Shown one piece after another: positions 1-11,478 of a stretch of DNA of 64,000 nt (its first letter is position 1; every line of letters starts with the position of its first letter). The position numbers were made by a program, and so were the translations under genes. Source of the stretch: Pagrus major (Eukaryota; Chordata; Actinopteri; Spariformes; Sparidae); contig NC_133215.1 in NCBI RefSeq assembly GCF_040436345.1, positions 39,858,983 through 39,922,982 of the forward strand. Reading direction: 5' to 3'. Under the pieces are notes generated by a model. That model did no database searches. It saw only the letters and a program-made list of their open reading frames with translations, and was not told where the DNA came from.

Positions 1-29
1 CAAACGAAGCTCCGTGCTCCGCAGCGTCA

Positions 30-875
30 TCATCCGGGCAAGGATTCAATGAAAGCGCGTACCTCCTCCGGCGTGGAGAACCTCTTTTTGGAGCTCCCGT
101 GTGTCACCTGTAGAGTGGCCGGGAACAGCATAGCATATGGCATCCCTCGCTCTCGTAGCCGCTGTTTCACCGCATCGTATGCCTTGCGTCTCTTTATCAC
201 CGTCGAGGAGAAATCGCTGTAAAAAGAGACCTTGGCTCCGTTGTAGATTAAGCCACCGTCCAGGCTCACCCGGCGCGCCGCTTCCATGGCCCTCTGTTTA
301 TCTCTGAACGCGTGGAATCGTAGCAGCACCGCCCTGGGGCTCCTGTTCGGGTCCGGCTTCGGCGCGAGGGTGCGGTGGGCTCTCTCCAGCTTTATGCGGC
401 CAGCTTTCGTGGTCATCTTTAGGACGCTAGGTAGCCATGATTCGAAAAATTCCACGGGCTGCCCCGTCTCCGTATCCTCGGGCAGGCCGACGACTCGAAT
501 GTTTAGGCGCCGGCTATAGTTCTCGGCCATGTCCAGACTCTCGGTGAGGGCGCTGACCTGCTTCTCCAGCTCCACAATCCTAGGCTCTTGTGTCTCGGCG
601 GAGCCTTCAACTGCTAATAGCCTAGCCTCTGCTTCATCTAGCCGCTTGCTAGCAGCCTGGATCTCCGTGGTATTCTTGTAGATGGTCTCGACCAGAGGGC
701 TAAGTTTATCATCAATAACTTTAATAATGTTACTGGTCATTACGCTCAGAGCTTTAGCAAGGGCAGGGTCAAGCCCATCTGCGGCTGGTAATTCGACCTG
801 GTCGCCATCTTGTGTGTCGCCGTCGGGCTCGGTCGGGACATCTTTTTTGTCTTTGTTTCCTCTGGTTCTTCCCAT
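30..875 (-). CDS. L1-type LINE ORF1 protein (RNA-binding chaperone), apparently intact
   Basis: The open frame ends at a TGA and encodes a Transposase_22-type ORF1 protein. The likely start is the Met of MGRTRGNKDKK (an upstream in-frame Met lies at 914), chosen because the intact LINE ORF1 at 52888 starts with the similar MGKTRANKE. It has an acidic N-terminus, a heptad-rich coiled coil (about residues 40-125), an RRM-like segment beginning RRLNIRVVGLPE with the family hallmark LERAHR, and a basic C-terminal domain. In the family, ORF1 trimers coat LINE RNA. ORF2 would lie left of the window. The frame has no internal stop, unlike the neighbouring LINE pieces, so this copy is younger. Confidence 0.85.
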   Translation of the reverse strand: MGRTRGNKDKKDVPTEPDGDTQDGDQVELPAADGLDPALAKALSVMTSNIIKVIDDKLSPLVETIYKNTTEIQAASKRLDEAEARLLAVEGSAETQEPRIVELEKQVSALTESLDMAENYSRRLNIRVVGLPEDTETGQPVEFFESWLPSVLKMTTKAGRIKLERAHRTLAPKPDPNRSPRAVLLRFHAFRDKQRAMEAARRVSLDGGLIYNGAKVSFYSDFSSTVIKRRKAYDAVKQRLRERGMPYAMLFPATLQVTHGSSKKRFSTPEEVRAFIESLPG

Positions 876-1007
876 ATTGTCGAAAGACTGTGGCCAAAAG
901 TTTTCCAGGGACATAGCCTGTTGTGTTCATTAAAAAAATGCCGGTTGTTGTCAGGATAATGAGAAAATTGGCACCGAGTGGCACGGAGCTCTAGCACATG
1001 CGTCTGC

Positions 1008-1425
1008 TCAGCTCACCGCCATCACGTGACCCCCCAGAAGAGTTTTTTTGATGTTGAGAAAGAAATCTGGATCTTCTTCGTTTAAGGGGGGGTAATTCCC
1101 TAATATCACCCTTTGGCCAGAAAGATTAACCAGAAGTACTAGGATGCGCCCCTTACTGTCTCTGAATTCTCTGTCCACCCTTACATCTATGCTTTTGGGA
1201 AATAATATAGACCCCCCCTTTGTTTTTTGTTGTAGCAATTATGATAAGAGCAGCTTATCCATCTACCACATATTCTAGCTGTATCTCTCTCTAGCAAATG
1301 AGTCTCTTGGAGCATAATCACATCTGACTGTTTTTGTTTTAAATAATCCAGCGTCTTGTGTCTCTTTTTTTAGGACCCTAGCCCATTTACATTCCAGGAA
1401 GTAAACTTTATTATCTTATTATCCA
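1008..1425 (-). pseudogene. LINE ORF2 fragment: start of the endonuclease domain, frameshifted
   Basis: Read on the minus strand, the segment begins with the APE-endonuclease start (a match to SWNVNGLG), continues to a QETHL-like motif in another frame, and then to a GRILVLLVNLSGQ stretch followed by a degraded Y-A-P-like motif. The motifs lie in different frames, so the copy is dead. It is cut at about 1000, where a second LINE begins. It is probably the continuation of the ORF1 fragment at 6320-6900, from which it is separated by the Gypsy insertion. The 320 bp between 1426 and 1745 would then be the ORF1-ORF2 linker. Confidence 0.65.
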
Positions 1426-1745
1426 TATGATGAGCAGGTAATGTCTAGCCAGTAAAACTGGAGTGCAAAACATAGCCCAAGTACACCCGACCGGTGGTCC
1501 CCTCCCCAGCAGACTCAGCATCCCTGCTGCTCCCTCAAACCCCCCATGTTTCCTTCATCTGTGTGAAGTGGTTTGCGATCCACCAGGAGCTGCCACTCCC
1601 GTGGTAAATTATCAATGATCCAGTCAGAAATGAGAACAAAAATCAGCGCTGGTCGCTAGAGCTGCAATATGCTATTATTGTCAAAGCATTGCATTAACTG
1701 CAGCCCATGTAAAGTATACTCACGCCCGTGTTGAAGCCCACAGGT

Positions 1746-1919
1746 TGTTTGTGTGTAATAAATGGAGAGGAGACATGGAGTGTGTCTATCACATGAACTG
1801 AATTGAGAACTACTGCCAGAGACATAAACAAACAGCACTTCCTGCTTTCAGTTGGGCCATACCATTTTCATGTAAACACTAGGGGGGGGGAGCTACCACT
1901 ATAGAACAATCCCATAACA
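1746..1919 (-). repeat. Gypsy 3' LTR
   Basis: A 174 bp LTR with TG...CA ends, differing from the 6113-6285 copy by only a few substitutions and one G in the G-run. The near identity indicates a fairly recent insertion despite the broken coding frames. Confidence 0.95.
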
Positions 1920-1932
1920 TCTCCCCTTTTTT
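1920..1932 (-). other. Gypsy polypurine tract
   Basis: On the minus strand this is AAAAAAGGGGAGA, directly abutting the 3' LTR, the expected place for the plus-strand primer. Confidence 0.8.
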
Positions 1933-2028
1933 AGATAGCAGCTTAACATAGTCCTTATTGCACTTAATTGTTTAACTGTATTGCAACTTGAATTCAAGTA
2001 AAAATAAATTCCAGGTTGTTTCCACATT

Positions 2029-2030
<2 letters not shown>

Positions 2031-2059
<29 letters not shown>

Positions 2060-2074
2060 TTTTTTTTTTTTTTC
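2031..2074. repeat. Poly-C/poly-T tract
   Basis: About 29 consecutive C followed by a T run, inside the Gypsy 3' non-coding region. Such tracts are prone to assembly and polymerase errors, so its length is uncertain. Confidence 0.9.
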
Positions 2075-2401
2075 TTTTCAACATCACACAATAACAAAAC
2101 AAAAATTGGCCCAAGCATTAAGTCCAGTCTATAGGTTCAGTCTGTTTGGCACCCTCACCAGCCTGCCGCTGGCCATCCTGTGCCCTGGTGTGGGTGGGGA
2201 ATCACCCATGGGCTGGTGAAGTACACTCTGCCCTGGCGGCCTGACTTCCTGTGCACTTGTGCCACAATCTACGACCTTACCCACTGCATTTTGGGGTGGA
2301 CTACTGGGTTGTTTGACAGGCGGGCTGCTTTGCTGCTCGCTGTGCTGCTCGGGGTGGCGCCCTGTCCCTCCGACCTCTGCTGGTCGCAGGTCCACCCGGT
2401 T

Positions 2402-5193
2402 TCACCAGTAATGTGTTCCTTCCACATCCACCAGGTACGATGTGGGACCCACCTGCTGCATGCAAACTCCTCTTCTCCACCTGCCCGTCCTGTCCCCGGG
2501 CAATGGCTTCATTCTAATGTCCTGGCCAATGCTCAGCTCAGGCAGGTCCCTGGCTGACCTGTCGTACCAGAGCTTAGCTGTTTGATGTTTGACCCGCAGT
2601 TTGTCTGGAACCCCAGTGACCACGTTTGGCACCAGGAGCGTGCCAGCCACTGGGAGTGGGGTCCTCAGTCTACGAGACATCAGTCAGATGTCTGGGTGAG
2701 GACTTAACGTGTTCAAACCTGCAAACTTTGCAAACCTTTTGAATGTTTCACAGTCGAACTGGGGCCCACAGTCTGTTATCACCCAGTCAGGCTGCCCGTG
2801 CCTTGCAAACTGGGCCTTGCATCTCAGTACTGTGGTCTCTGCTGAAAGATCTGGGAGCAATTCTATTTCCCAAAAATCTGAATAATGATCTACAATAAGC
2901 AGAAAGTCTTTGCCTGCCTGCCTGAACAAGTCCATACTCACAATCTGCCATGGCCGCGTTGGGAGTGCATGTGACAACATTGTTTCACGCTGCTGCTCAT
3001 GTGAGTATTCGTTGCACGCTGAGCACTGGCTCACGTAGTCTTTGACTTCCCCGTGCATGTTTGGCCAGTACAGCGTGTCTCTTGCCTGCCTATAGCAAGC
3101 ATCTCCTCCTCCTACATGGCTGGCATGAATGCGTTTCAACATTTCTGCACGCAGCAATTTTGGGACTATGACTCTCTGGCTTTTGAAGAGCACTCCATCT
3201 TGTGCATTGATCTCGTCCCTGATTGACCAGTATTCTCTGATGGCCAGAGGGGTGTCCTCCCGGCGATCCGGCCATCCCTGGAGCACTGCTGCCTTCAGCA
3301 ACTGAACAGCTTCGTCTCCCTCAGTGTGTTGTCTGATCTGACTTAGACGCTTGCTGGTGACATTCAGGTAATCGGCCTGGTTTATCTGTTCTGTGTCCTC
3401 CTGCCCCTGCTGCAGGTTACAGATGTTGTGTTTTGTGTATCTTGTGTCAGTTCTCTGTGGTAAAACCATGGCTCTGCTCAATGTGTCACTGATGTGCATG
3501 TCAGGGCCTGGCTTGTATATTACCTTGAGGTTGTAACTCTGGAGCGTGAGCAGCATGCTCTGGAGACGCTTGGGGGCAGTGAGGAGGGGCTTGTTGAAGA
3601 TTGAGGTAAGTGGCTTATGATCAGTTTCTGCTGTGATCTCCCCCCGCCCGTACAGGTAGTAGTGAAACCGCTGGCATGCAAACACAATACTCAGGCACTC
3701 TTTTTCGATTTGTGCATAATTCTGTTCTGTCTGAGTTAGTGCCCGTGATGCATACCCTATTGGCTGTCCCTCCTGTTATAGGCAGCAGCCCAGTCCTTTC
3801 TGACTTGCATCACTCTGGATGGTGACTGGCTTGGTCACGTCGTAGTATTTCAGGATCGGGGCCGCTGTGACCAGACGCTTGATCTCTTCAACTGCAGCGT
3901 CATGCTTAGGTAGCCAGTGCCATGGGACATCCCTGTCCAGCAGCCTACGTAGTGGCTCACACACCTCCAAGAGGTGTGGGGTGAACCTCGCCAGGTAGGT
4001 CACGAAGCCTATCAGTCTCTGTACTGCTTTGGCGTCTGTGGGGAGAGGCATATCCTGAACAGCCCTGACTTTCTCAGGGTCCACCCTGAGCCCCTGACAA
4101 AATGTGTCCATGAAACCCTGACCCTAAACTGCAGTGTCTTTAGACTCAGTCTAAGCTTGACCTCCCTGCACCTGGCCATGAGCTCTAGCAGTTTCCTATC
4201 ATGGTCTTTCGTGGCTTCCTCATCTGTGTCCCCACACCCCACCACCAGTATATCGTCCGCAATGGGTTCTACGCCCTTGAGCTCTGCCAGTAGCTCATGC
4301 TGTCTTCGCTGATATATCTCTGGGGCCACCGATACCCCGAAAGGCAGCTTTAACCAGCGTTTCCTGCCCCAGGGCGTCCAAAATGTGGTTGTGTAACTGC
4401 TTTCTTCATCTAGCTTACACTGTAAAAAGGCATCACGCGCATCTACAAGAGTGAAAACACGGGCCTTGGGCAGTTTGTATAAAACATCCTCAAGTGTTGG
4501 CATTATGTAGTGGGACCTCTTCAAAGCTAGATTTAGTGACTTGGGGTCTATGCAAATCCTCAGTTTCAATGGCTGCCTGACTATCACCATGTTGCTAATC
4601 CACTCAGTTGGTTTGGACACTGAGGCTAAATGTCCATCTCTCTCATGTTTGTCTAATTGAGCCTTGACTGCATCTCTGAGAGCCACTGGAACATTACGTG
4701 GAGAAGCCTGCACTGGAGCTACATCTTTGTCTAACTCAAAATGAACCTCCCCTGGGAGCGATTCGACTGTTGCATTGAAAGCGTCGTCATAGGTGTTGAT
4801 AAGATGCTGCCTAGTTAGAAGCTCTGAGCTGCTGTGTCCTACCATAAGTAGCTCCTTAGGTATGGTGAAGTGCATCAAACCTAGACTCTCGCAGGTGTCA
4901 CCTGACAGCAGGGGTCTCTGACTGCTCCTCACTATCTCAAAGCTCAGCTCGTATGTTTTTCCTCTCACTACACACTCTGTTTTGAATATGCCGATGGATC
5001 TTATTGACTGGCCTGAATATAGAACCAATCTGGTTTGGCTTGGTAATAGCTTTGCCTGGGGTGCCAGTCTCCTCATATCTTTTATGCTCATTACATCACA
5101 GGTCACCCCTGAATCCAACTGGCATCTCTGAGATCCCCTGTTCATCTTAATATTAATAAAACCATTTCTTCCCACATCCCTGCACTGCCCCAA
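2402..5193 (-). pseudogene. Gypsy pol: protease, reverse transcriptase, RNase H, integrase (broken)
   Basis: The longest open piece (5193-4012) carries the retropepsin motif DSGVTCDVMS, then RT with LRICIDPKSLN, LVDARDAFLQ, LPFGVSVAPE and the catalytic box IADDILV. Further frames carry the RNase H region (ETDHKPL, then LQSYNLKVIYKPG and DTLSRA at 3685-3480) and integrase: a Zn-binding HASH...CSAC segment, the first core Asp in SMDLF and the second in ITDCGPQFD. The frame then stops at 2684 and resumes with the C-terminal integrase domain (2680-2402). The part that would carry the third catalytic Glu is absent, so the integrase is dead by deletion as well as by frameshifts near 4110 and 3780. 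Confidence 0.92.
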
Positions 5194-6047
5194 TGCTCTG
5201 TGCCGTATATATGTGTGCCTCTGTGTCAGCCTTGCTCACATCCTCCGGGCATTCGGTATCTGCTGCGTTTAACTGTCTAGTGGTTTGGCCCCTCTTCATG
5301 CACATTTTTGCAAAGTGGTTTGCTGTTCCACAATAGCGACAGTTCTTGCCATATGCAGGGCCTGTGCATGTTGCCACAAAATCTGCATGTTGCGCCTTCG
5401 CTCGCGCCAGGCGCCTGATTCTGAGACCTGTCATGGCGGGTCTGCCTGGGTGCAGCCCGCGGCCGACGGCTGTCTGCTGCATGCACTGTCTCCGGAGGTC
5501 TGTCATGTGTCATTGCTTTCAAACTCATATCCGTCAGTTCTGCCGCCCGGCATATTTCTATGGCTGATGCGAGTGTGAGCTTTTTCTCTCTGACCAGGCG
5601 ACGGCGCACAGCCTCATCACACACGCCTAGCACCAGTCTGTCTCTTATCAGATCATCTTTAAGGTCTCCGTACTCACAGGACACAGCCTTCTCTCTTAGG
5701 CGCATTACAAATGCATCGATGGGTTCCCCTTCGTCTTGCTTGCAGTTGCCGAAGATATATCTCTCAAATATCACGTTCCTGGTTGGCTTGAAATGCGCCT
5801 CCAAAGTGTCAAGGATAGCTGTGGGGTCTTTCGCCTGCTCCGCTGAAAGTCCTAAGTTGTGTTTATATATGTGTCGACATTCACCGCCCATCACCCGTCG
5901 CAGGGTTGCTGCCTGTACATCTCTTTCTTTTTCTTTTAGACCCGTCGCCAGCATGTAATCTTCAAACTCCGACCTGAATTCGTCCCAGTTGTTTGCGAGG
6001 TCGCCGGTCAATTTCATCTCTCCTGGTGGTGGTATTGCGGACGCCAT
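5153..6047 (-). pseudogene. Gypsy gag: capsid and zinc knuckles (frameshifted)
   Basis: Starts at the ATG of MASAIPPPGEMKL, 65 nt inside the 5' LTR boundary. The retrotransposon Gag domain runs to about residue 180 (NNWDEFRSEFEDYM, FERYIFGNCKQ, PIDAFVMRLR). A first zinc knuckle begins CRFC. A frameshift near 5350 moves the second knuckle (CRYCGTANHFAKMC) and the Gag-Pol junction into the frame 5506-5153. Gag would coat the RNA in virus-like particles. Confidence 0.9.
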
Positions 6048-6096
6048 TGTGATGCTGATGTCTTCTTATGTGTTACTTAGCTACTTGACTTGGTCA

Positions 6097-6112
6097 CCCA
6101 CTTCTGACACCA
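6097..6112 (-). other. Gypsy primer-binding site, tRNA-Leu type
   Basis: The plus strand reads CCCACTTCTGACACCA directly against the LTR. This equals the 3' end, including CCA, of a vertebrate tRNA-Leu (CAG-type) as known from the literature, so the minus strand is its complement. Priming by tRNA-Leu is inferred. Confidence 0.85.
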
Positions 6113-6285
6113 TGTTTGTGTGTAATAAATGGAGAAGAGACATGGAGTGTGTCTATCACATGAACTGTATTGAGAACTACTGCCAGAGACATAAACAAAC
6201 AGCACTTCCTGCTATCAGTCGGGCCATACCATTTTCATGTAAACACTGGGGGGGGGAGCTACCACTATAGAACAATCCCATAACA
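6113..6285 (-). repeat. Gypsy 5' LTR
   Basis: 173 bp partner of the LTR at 1746-1919, TG...CA ends, followed by the CAGGT duplication. Confidence 0.95.
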
Positions 6286-6319
6286 CAGGTCATATGGCCT
6301 ATCCTCAGTGTCCTGTGTT

Positions 6320-6900
6320 TTACTCCGCTTCCTCAGCTGAGTGCTGTGTTGAAATGAAGCGTTTCGCCTCTTCTGCGTCCTCGAACCGGCGCCGTGCTCC
6401 ATTAATCGTCACCCAGAATACAGCGGGGTACTGTAAGGAGTAACGCCATCCTTTCTTCATGCAGATGTGGCGGACTTCTGTAAACGTGTTCCTCTTGTCC
6501 TGTACCTCTTTGGAAAAGTCTGGAAAAATTTCCACCTTGGACCCATTCCAGGTAAATGTTCCAACTTTTCATGCCCCGAACGCGCTATACTGATCTCTCG
6601 ATCAGTATAGCGCAAAAATGTCACCAGGATATGCCGGGGCCGCTGTGTGGTGGTTCCCTTGTCTTGCTGGCTCATTGGCGTCCTGTGGGCTCTCTCGATC
6701 TCCAATGCCCCTGCTGCATCAGGTGTCTCCTTGAATAATCCACACAGCATTTTTTTTAACCATGTCCACTACACTCGACCCCTTTCCGACTCTTCCGGGA
6801 TTCCCTTCATTCGGATTGAATTCCTCCTGCTGTAGTTTTATTGGTACTGTAGCCTTTCGCCGAGCCTTGAAATAGTGTCTGTCATATTGGCCACTGTGTT
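6320..6900 (-). pseudogene. L1-type LINE ORF1 fragment, broken
   Basis: Minus-strand frames at 6750-6457 and 6535-6320 give ORF1 hallmarks: LEIERAHRTP, RHILVTFLRYTDRE, and the C-terminal WRYSLQYPAVFWVTINGARR followed by FEDAEEAKRFI. Upstream (to about 6900) a degraded RNN-I-R-I-like stretch carries two stops. The protein is split by a frameshift near 6540. It belongs to an older LINE whose ORF2 start is probably 1008-1425, the Gypsy element having landed just after its ORF1. Family function: RNA-binding partner of the LINE ORF2 protein. Confidence 0.8.
6582..6611. repeat. Short perfect hairpin inside the LINE ORF1 fragment
   Basis: Two perfectly complementary 12-mers (CGCTATACTGAT and ATCAGTATAGCG) separated by CTCTCG. 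The second arm replaces the expected codons of ORF1. Confidence 0.85.
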
Positions 6901-6960
6901 GTTCAGCTTGACGTTATCGTCATTTCGAGGTCATGATTCATGTTGCGAATTTCTCGCAGG

Positions 6961-8588
6961 ACCTGGTTGTAATAATGCAAACCATTATTTAATCATTAAA
7001 AAATAGAACTGAGTAATATGATGTTTTCCAGCTTGAGAAACTGCAGAATGCGTAAAACATGATCAGACAGTGCATCCTAAAATAACTACAGTACCTGACC
7101 TGCACATGACTAAATGTGTGATTAATACAGATTTAATTAGCGTTCTTTATCTTATTTTATGAATGATATTGTAAATGTTCTTTTCTGCCTTGTTTTCTTT
7201 ATGAATTCTTTTTTGGTTTGTTGTTAAAAGTCTCTGGTGGAGTGTTGCTGTGATCAGAGAGCGCTGTGATGTAAGGACGTTCAGTCAGCAGGGGGCACTG
7301 CTGTATCAGGATAAGGAGAAAACACTGATCTGTCTTCATCTTCTTTTTATCTTGCCAGCAGAGAATAGACTGTTTAGTCCGTACCATTGAAGAAACCATT
7401 TTTTAGGACACAGAATTATGATATAAAAGGATCACATCAGACTCTGGAACACCAATCTAGTGAATTATCCTTCAGCCTTTGCCATTCTCTCTCTCTTTTT
7501 TATGTCATTGTAGCTACACGGATACTCTGTACATAAATAACATGTCAGGGACAATATTATAATATAATATATAATATATTATAATAATATAATAAAGCAA
7601 TTTTGCTTGCGTGAAATCAGTATAACATGTAATGGGATAAAAGTTGAAAGTCTTGCATTCACATGACTGAAGGAAAAGTAGAGGAATTAAAAATAAAATG
7701 AGTATCAAAAGTACATGTACTCATAATACTGATTATCACACTGATCCAGTTCTAACAGCTTGGAGCAGAGTGTGACTGCTTTAAAGATACTTGAAGAGTA
7801 AAATTCAGACAATACTTGTGTTTTATGAATCTGCATTATGTTTTGATCTGAAAATCCAAATTTACAAAGCAACTGCTATCATCAGATAAATGAAGTAAAA
7901 AGTACATAATTCTGTGTTCTGTACAACAAAATATTTCAGGATTTTTCCAAGACATTTTATGTTCGTACGTCCAGTGCAAAAGGAAATTGGATTCATTTTC
8001 CATTTTGAGGAAGATTTCCACACACAATCTGTTTTCTATCTAACGATTTTCCATCTGCCAACTCAGTGATGCCAAAGTCTGCCAATAGGAAGAAGAGCGT
8101 CCTCAGTCCTCTGAGGGAGAATGAAAGGGGGGGGAAAAAAAGTCACATTTTCATTACAAAATACATGAACCACATGACATGTTTTTGCTTTGTATTCAGT
8201 ATGAAGTAAAGCTTCAAAATCAGTCACAAATACATTTCTTTCTCTTTAAATATAATTAAGTGGATGGAGGTATTTTGCCATGCCAAACATGAGAAGACTT
8301 AAGGGGGCAGTATGCTTCATCAGAACTGCTTAGACAGTCAAATAGCTTCAGGAACAGTTTCATCTGTCGATATTGACATTGATAACTGACACTGCACAGT
8401 CAACACTGTACAATCTAAAATACATACCCAATCCATCACATGCAAGAAGCCATGTAATGAGCCTATATTGAACTTCAACAGGAGCTGGACTGGCCTACAG
8501 ATTAAAACACATACTGTACAACAGCAATGACCCTGGTTTGATTCCAGCTGGGGAACTTTGTTGCAAAGATTGTGTACACACGCAAAGC
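6961..8588. other. Non-coding DNA, nothing recognised
   Basis: AT-rich DNA with an AT-only stretch at 7556-7590. Only short ORFs; no protein motif or terminal repeat recognised. Confidence 0.6.
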
Positions 8589-8797
<209 letters not shown>

Positions 8798-11060
8798 AAC
8801 ATAACATAACATCACAGACTGGATGGATTAACCAGCAAAATCATGTCCTGGGGAGACTGGTAGAGTGGGTACATTTCCACCAAAATATGCCAATAAAACC
8901 ATTACAGCAAGCAGTCATCAGTGTAGATGCTGGCTCAACTGAAATCACATTAGTTAATTATCACACAAAACTCTGTTAATTCATAAATGGCCATAAACTC
9001 CTGAGAAAAGGACTATAAAAGTTTATGTCATTTGCTTAAGATGGTATTATGTAGGCGTCTTGCTCCCTTGATTGAGGCAGTGATGTGAGGTACGTACTTC
9101 TGTTAGAGTATATTGAGAATTACAGGAACAATAAACTGACTTTGGACTTTATTTATTTCACTATGACTCTTCAGATGTGGACACAGAAACTTGAGTAACT
9201 ATTGATGGAATGGCCATGGGCCAAAACTGATGACCTTCATTCAAGGCAACGACATTATGAGGAAACAGTTTGAAACCTGCAGAGCTATTATAAATAACTG
9301 ATCAATCAGCATATTTGCTGATCGTCTCTTCAGTGCTTGACAACCTGCTTTGTTTAAGGTGATTAAATATTGATGAAATATTTTCAATTAGTAAAGAATC
9401 CTTAGCACGTGAACATTTCATCAGAAAGTAAAACAAGAACCCAGTTTCATGAGCAGTAAGTATATTTGCAGAAATGCAGTACTAAAAGTCAGTGTTTTTC
9501 TGTATTTTTCTTATTGTCAACATGAAAAGACCAAACCAACAAGGACTGTATCTTACTAACAAGTATTGTGTGTATCAAAGCCTGAAAATATAAAACCTGC
9601 ATTGATTCATGTTTTTATATCAACAAAGGATCAAATGATGATAAAAACCAGTTGATTATAGTGAGAATACCTGTTTTATCATCTTTCAGCTCAGTGTTTT
9701 GGTTTGTTCTGGATCAGTCTCTCGGCTCTCATCAAACTTGTTTCCAGCAACAGCAGGCAGCTGTTTTAGCAAAAACACTCTAAAATCTCACTGTATGCTA
9801 CCTGCTCAGCAGCAAACAGCTGACAGACACACTTAAGGGCTGTCCACACCAGGAATGATAACTATAATAATAACTATGAATAAATCATTTTAAAAATCAT
9901 TCTCACTCCAGTGGATGGCCAAGTCCTCACCTAGCCCAGCCTCATCAGAAAAACAACCATTTAGATCGACCCTGAATGCAGCTTATTATGAACCATATTA
10001 CGTTTCTTTTCAGGCAGCGACCTCTAGTGGCTGTAGTAATTTTTAGTAGCAAAGTAATATAAAGAGCGAGAAATTCCACAGGGAGGACGTTGGTGATGTT
10101 TGAGCCAAACAAACACAGGACTTATGTAACTGAAGTTACATCAGTACCATAGTTATTTTAACCAAAACCGCAATGCTATTCGAAACCTAACCAAATAATT
10201 TTCATGCGTATACTTAGGGAGTCACTGGCAATCGACATATCCAGTTGTTTAGGTATGAGGATGTGTTGTCCACATCACAACTATAACGCCGTAGACAGTG
10301 TGGAATCATGTCGTCTATTTCATTCACTTTCAAAGCGATTTTACTTACTATAGAAACACTGACAGCCAATCAAAACTCATCATGAATTTAAAGGGTGTCA
10401 CAACGTAAAAAACAGATTTTTACATGAAACATACTGCCAAACAGTCTTCAGTGGTGATGGGTTCTCTGAAGTTTATTTTGTCTTTACTGAGGTTCTCTTT
10501 GAGGATGCCAGGATAGTTGATGCTGACTAAGAAAGTATGAACAAAACATGTTGCCAAAAGATGACAGCTCTTGTCACAGAGTAGTTGATTTCTCCCAACT
10601 CCTCCCATCATTTCCTGAACCCATATCCATATCCCACCAGCCCTTCACAGGTTAACCTCAACAATGCATTTGGCAGAAAAATGTGTCTAAAGCTTAAACA
10701 CCCATCAGGAGAATTTCAGGGTTCAGTGTTTTTCGCAGACATTTGACACAGAGAAAAGGTCAGTGGTGTTTTAGGACAGCAGAGACTGCAGCTGAAAAAG
10801 TTCAGTTCATCTGTCTATTAAAATACATGTGCAGAACACACATCTGACACATATACTGTAACTGCTTAACTAGCCCAGTATCAGTGTTTTAAACCATTAA
10901 CCTGACCTGAAACAACAACAACAAAGACAACAAGGAAGTTATATGTGCAATCTCTTCTGTCTGGAAACAGATCAGAGTACAGGTTAATGATTTTATATGC
11001 ACGCTTCCCACACAAAGGGCTGAGTCACTGACAGACATTGGCACGTTTTGCACAGGTGTG
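8798..11060. other. Non-coding DNA upstream of the lectin gene
   Basis: No gene seen. Around 9838-9900 is a stretch (GTCCACACCAGGAATGATAA followed by ACTATAATAA-type repeats) that resembles the end of a fish MITE, but no second end was found. Confidence 0.5.
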
Positions 11061-11062
11061 TG

Positions 11063-11069
11063 TATAAAA
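11063..11069 (+). promoter_or_regulatory. TATA box of the lectin gene
   Basis: TATAAAA lies about 30 bp before the presumed transcription start near 11095. A non-coding first exon then ends at 11150 before GTAAGA, and its intron runs to the AG at 11234-11235, 21 bp before the start codon. Confidence 0.7.
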
Positions 11070-11256
11070 AGAGCTGGGCAGCCTCCTGTCATCACTGCAT
11101 CACTAAGCTAATACCTGAATATCATCATCATCATCGCTTTTACCTGACAGGTAAGACACCTGCTGTGTTTCTTTTCAGTCAGTGTTGCTCATGGTTTTGC
11201 TTTCTCTCTGCTCAATGTTCTTTTTCTCCACATAGAACAATCTGTTGATCATTAGC

Positions 11257-11316
11257 ATGAAGACTGTCCTGGTCCTCTCCATTCTTCTCTGGGTTGCATC
11301 TGCAGGTCAGACTAAA

Positions 11317-11347
<31 letters not shown>

Positions 11348-11421
11348 TTGTTGTGTTTTTCTCTGCAGCTCCAGCTGAAGACAAAGAAAAGGCTCCAGGT
11401 CAGTATTGAAGCTCTTTGCTT

Positions 11422-11478
<57 letters not shown>

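Larger units (their letters stand above)
1741..6290 (-). mobile_element. Ty3/Gypsy LTR retrotransposon with target duplications, coding region decayed
   Basis: Two near-identical LTRs (1746-1919 and 6113-6285) bound the element. Directly outside them is the same 5-mer, CAGGT, at 1741-1745 and 6286-6290. The LTRs start TGTTTGTG and end ATAACA. A primer-binding site abuts the right LTR and a polypurine tract abuts the left LTR, so transcription is on the minus strand. Gene order is gag, protease, RT, RNase H, integrase, as in Ty3/Gypsy. Gag and Pol resemble the K02A2.6/Mag-like group common in fish. Frameshifts and an integrase deletion make it non-autonomous. It sits inside an older LINE copy. 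Confidence 0.95.

Noticed and set aside
2016..2219. Proline/phenylalanine-rich ORF and its glycine-rich reverse
   Set aside because: Produced by the poly-C/poly-T tract inside the Gypsy element.
7640..7740. AGTATCAAAAGTACATGTACTC stretch as a second Tol2-like terminus
   Set aside because: No CAGAGGTG end or inverted partner nearby; similarity is limited to AAGTAC-like words.
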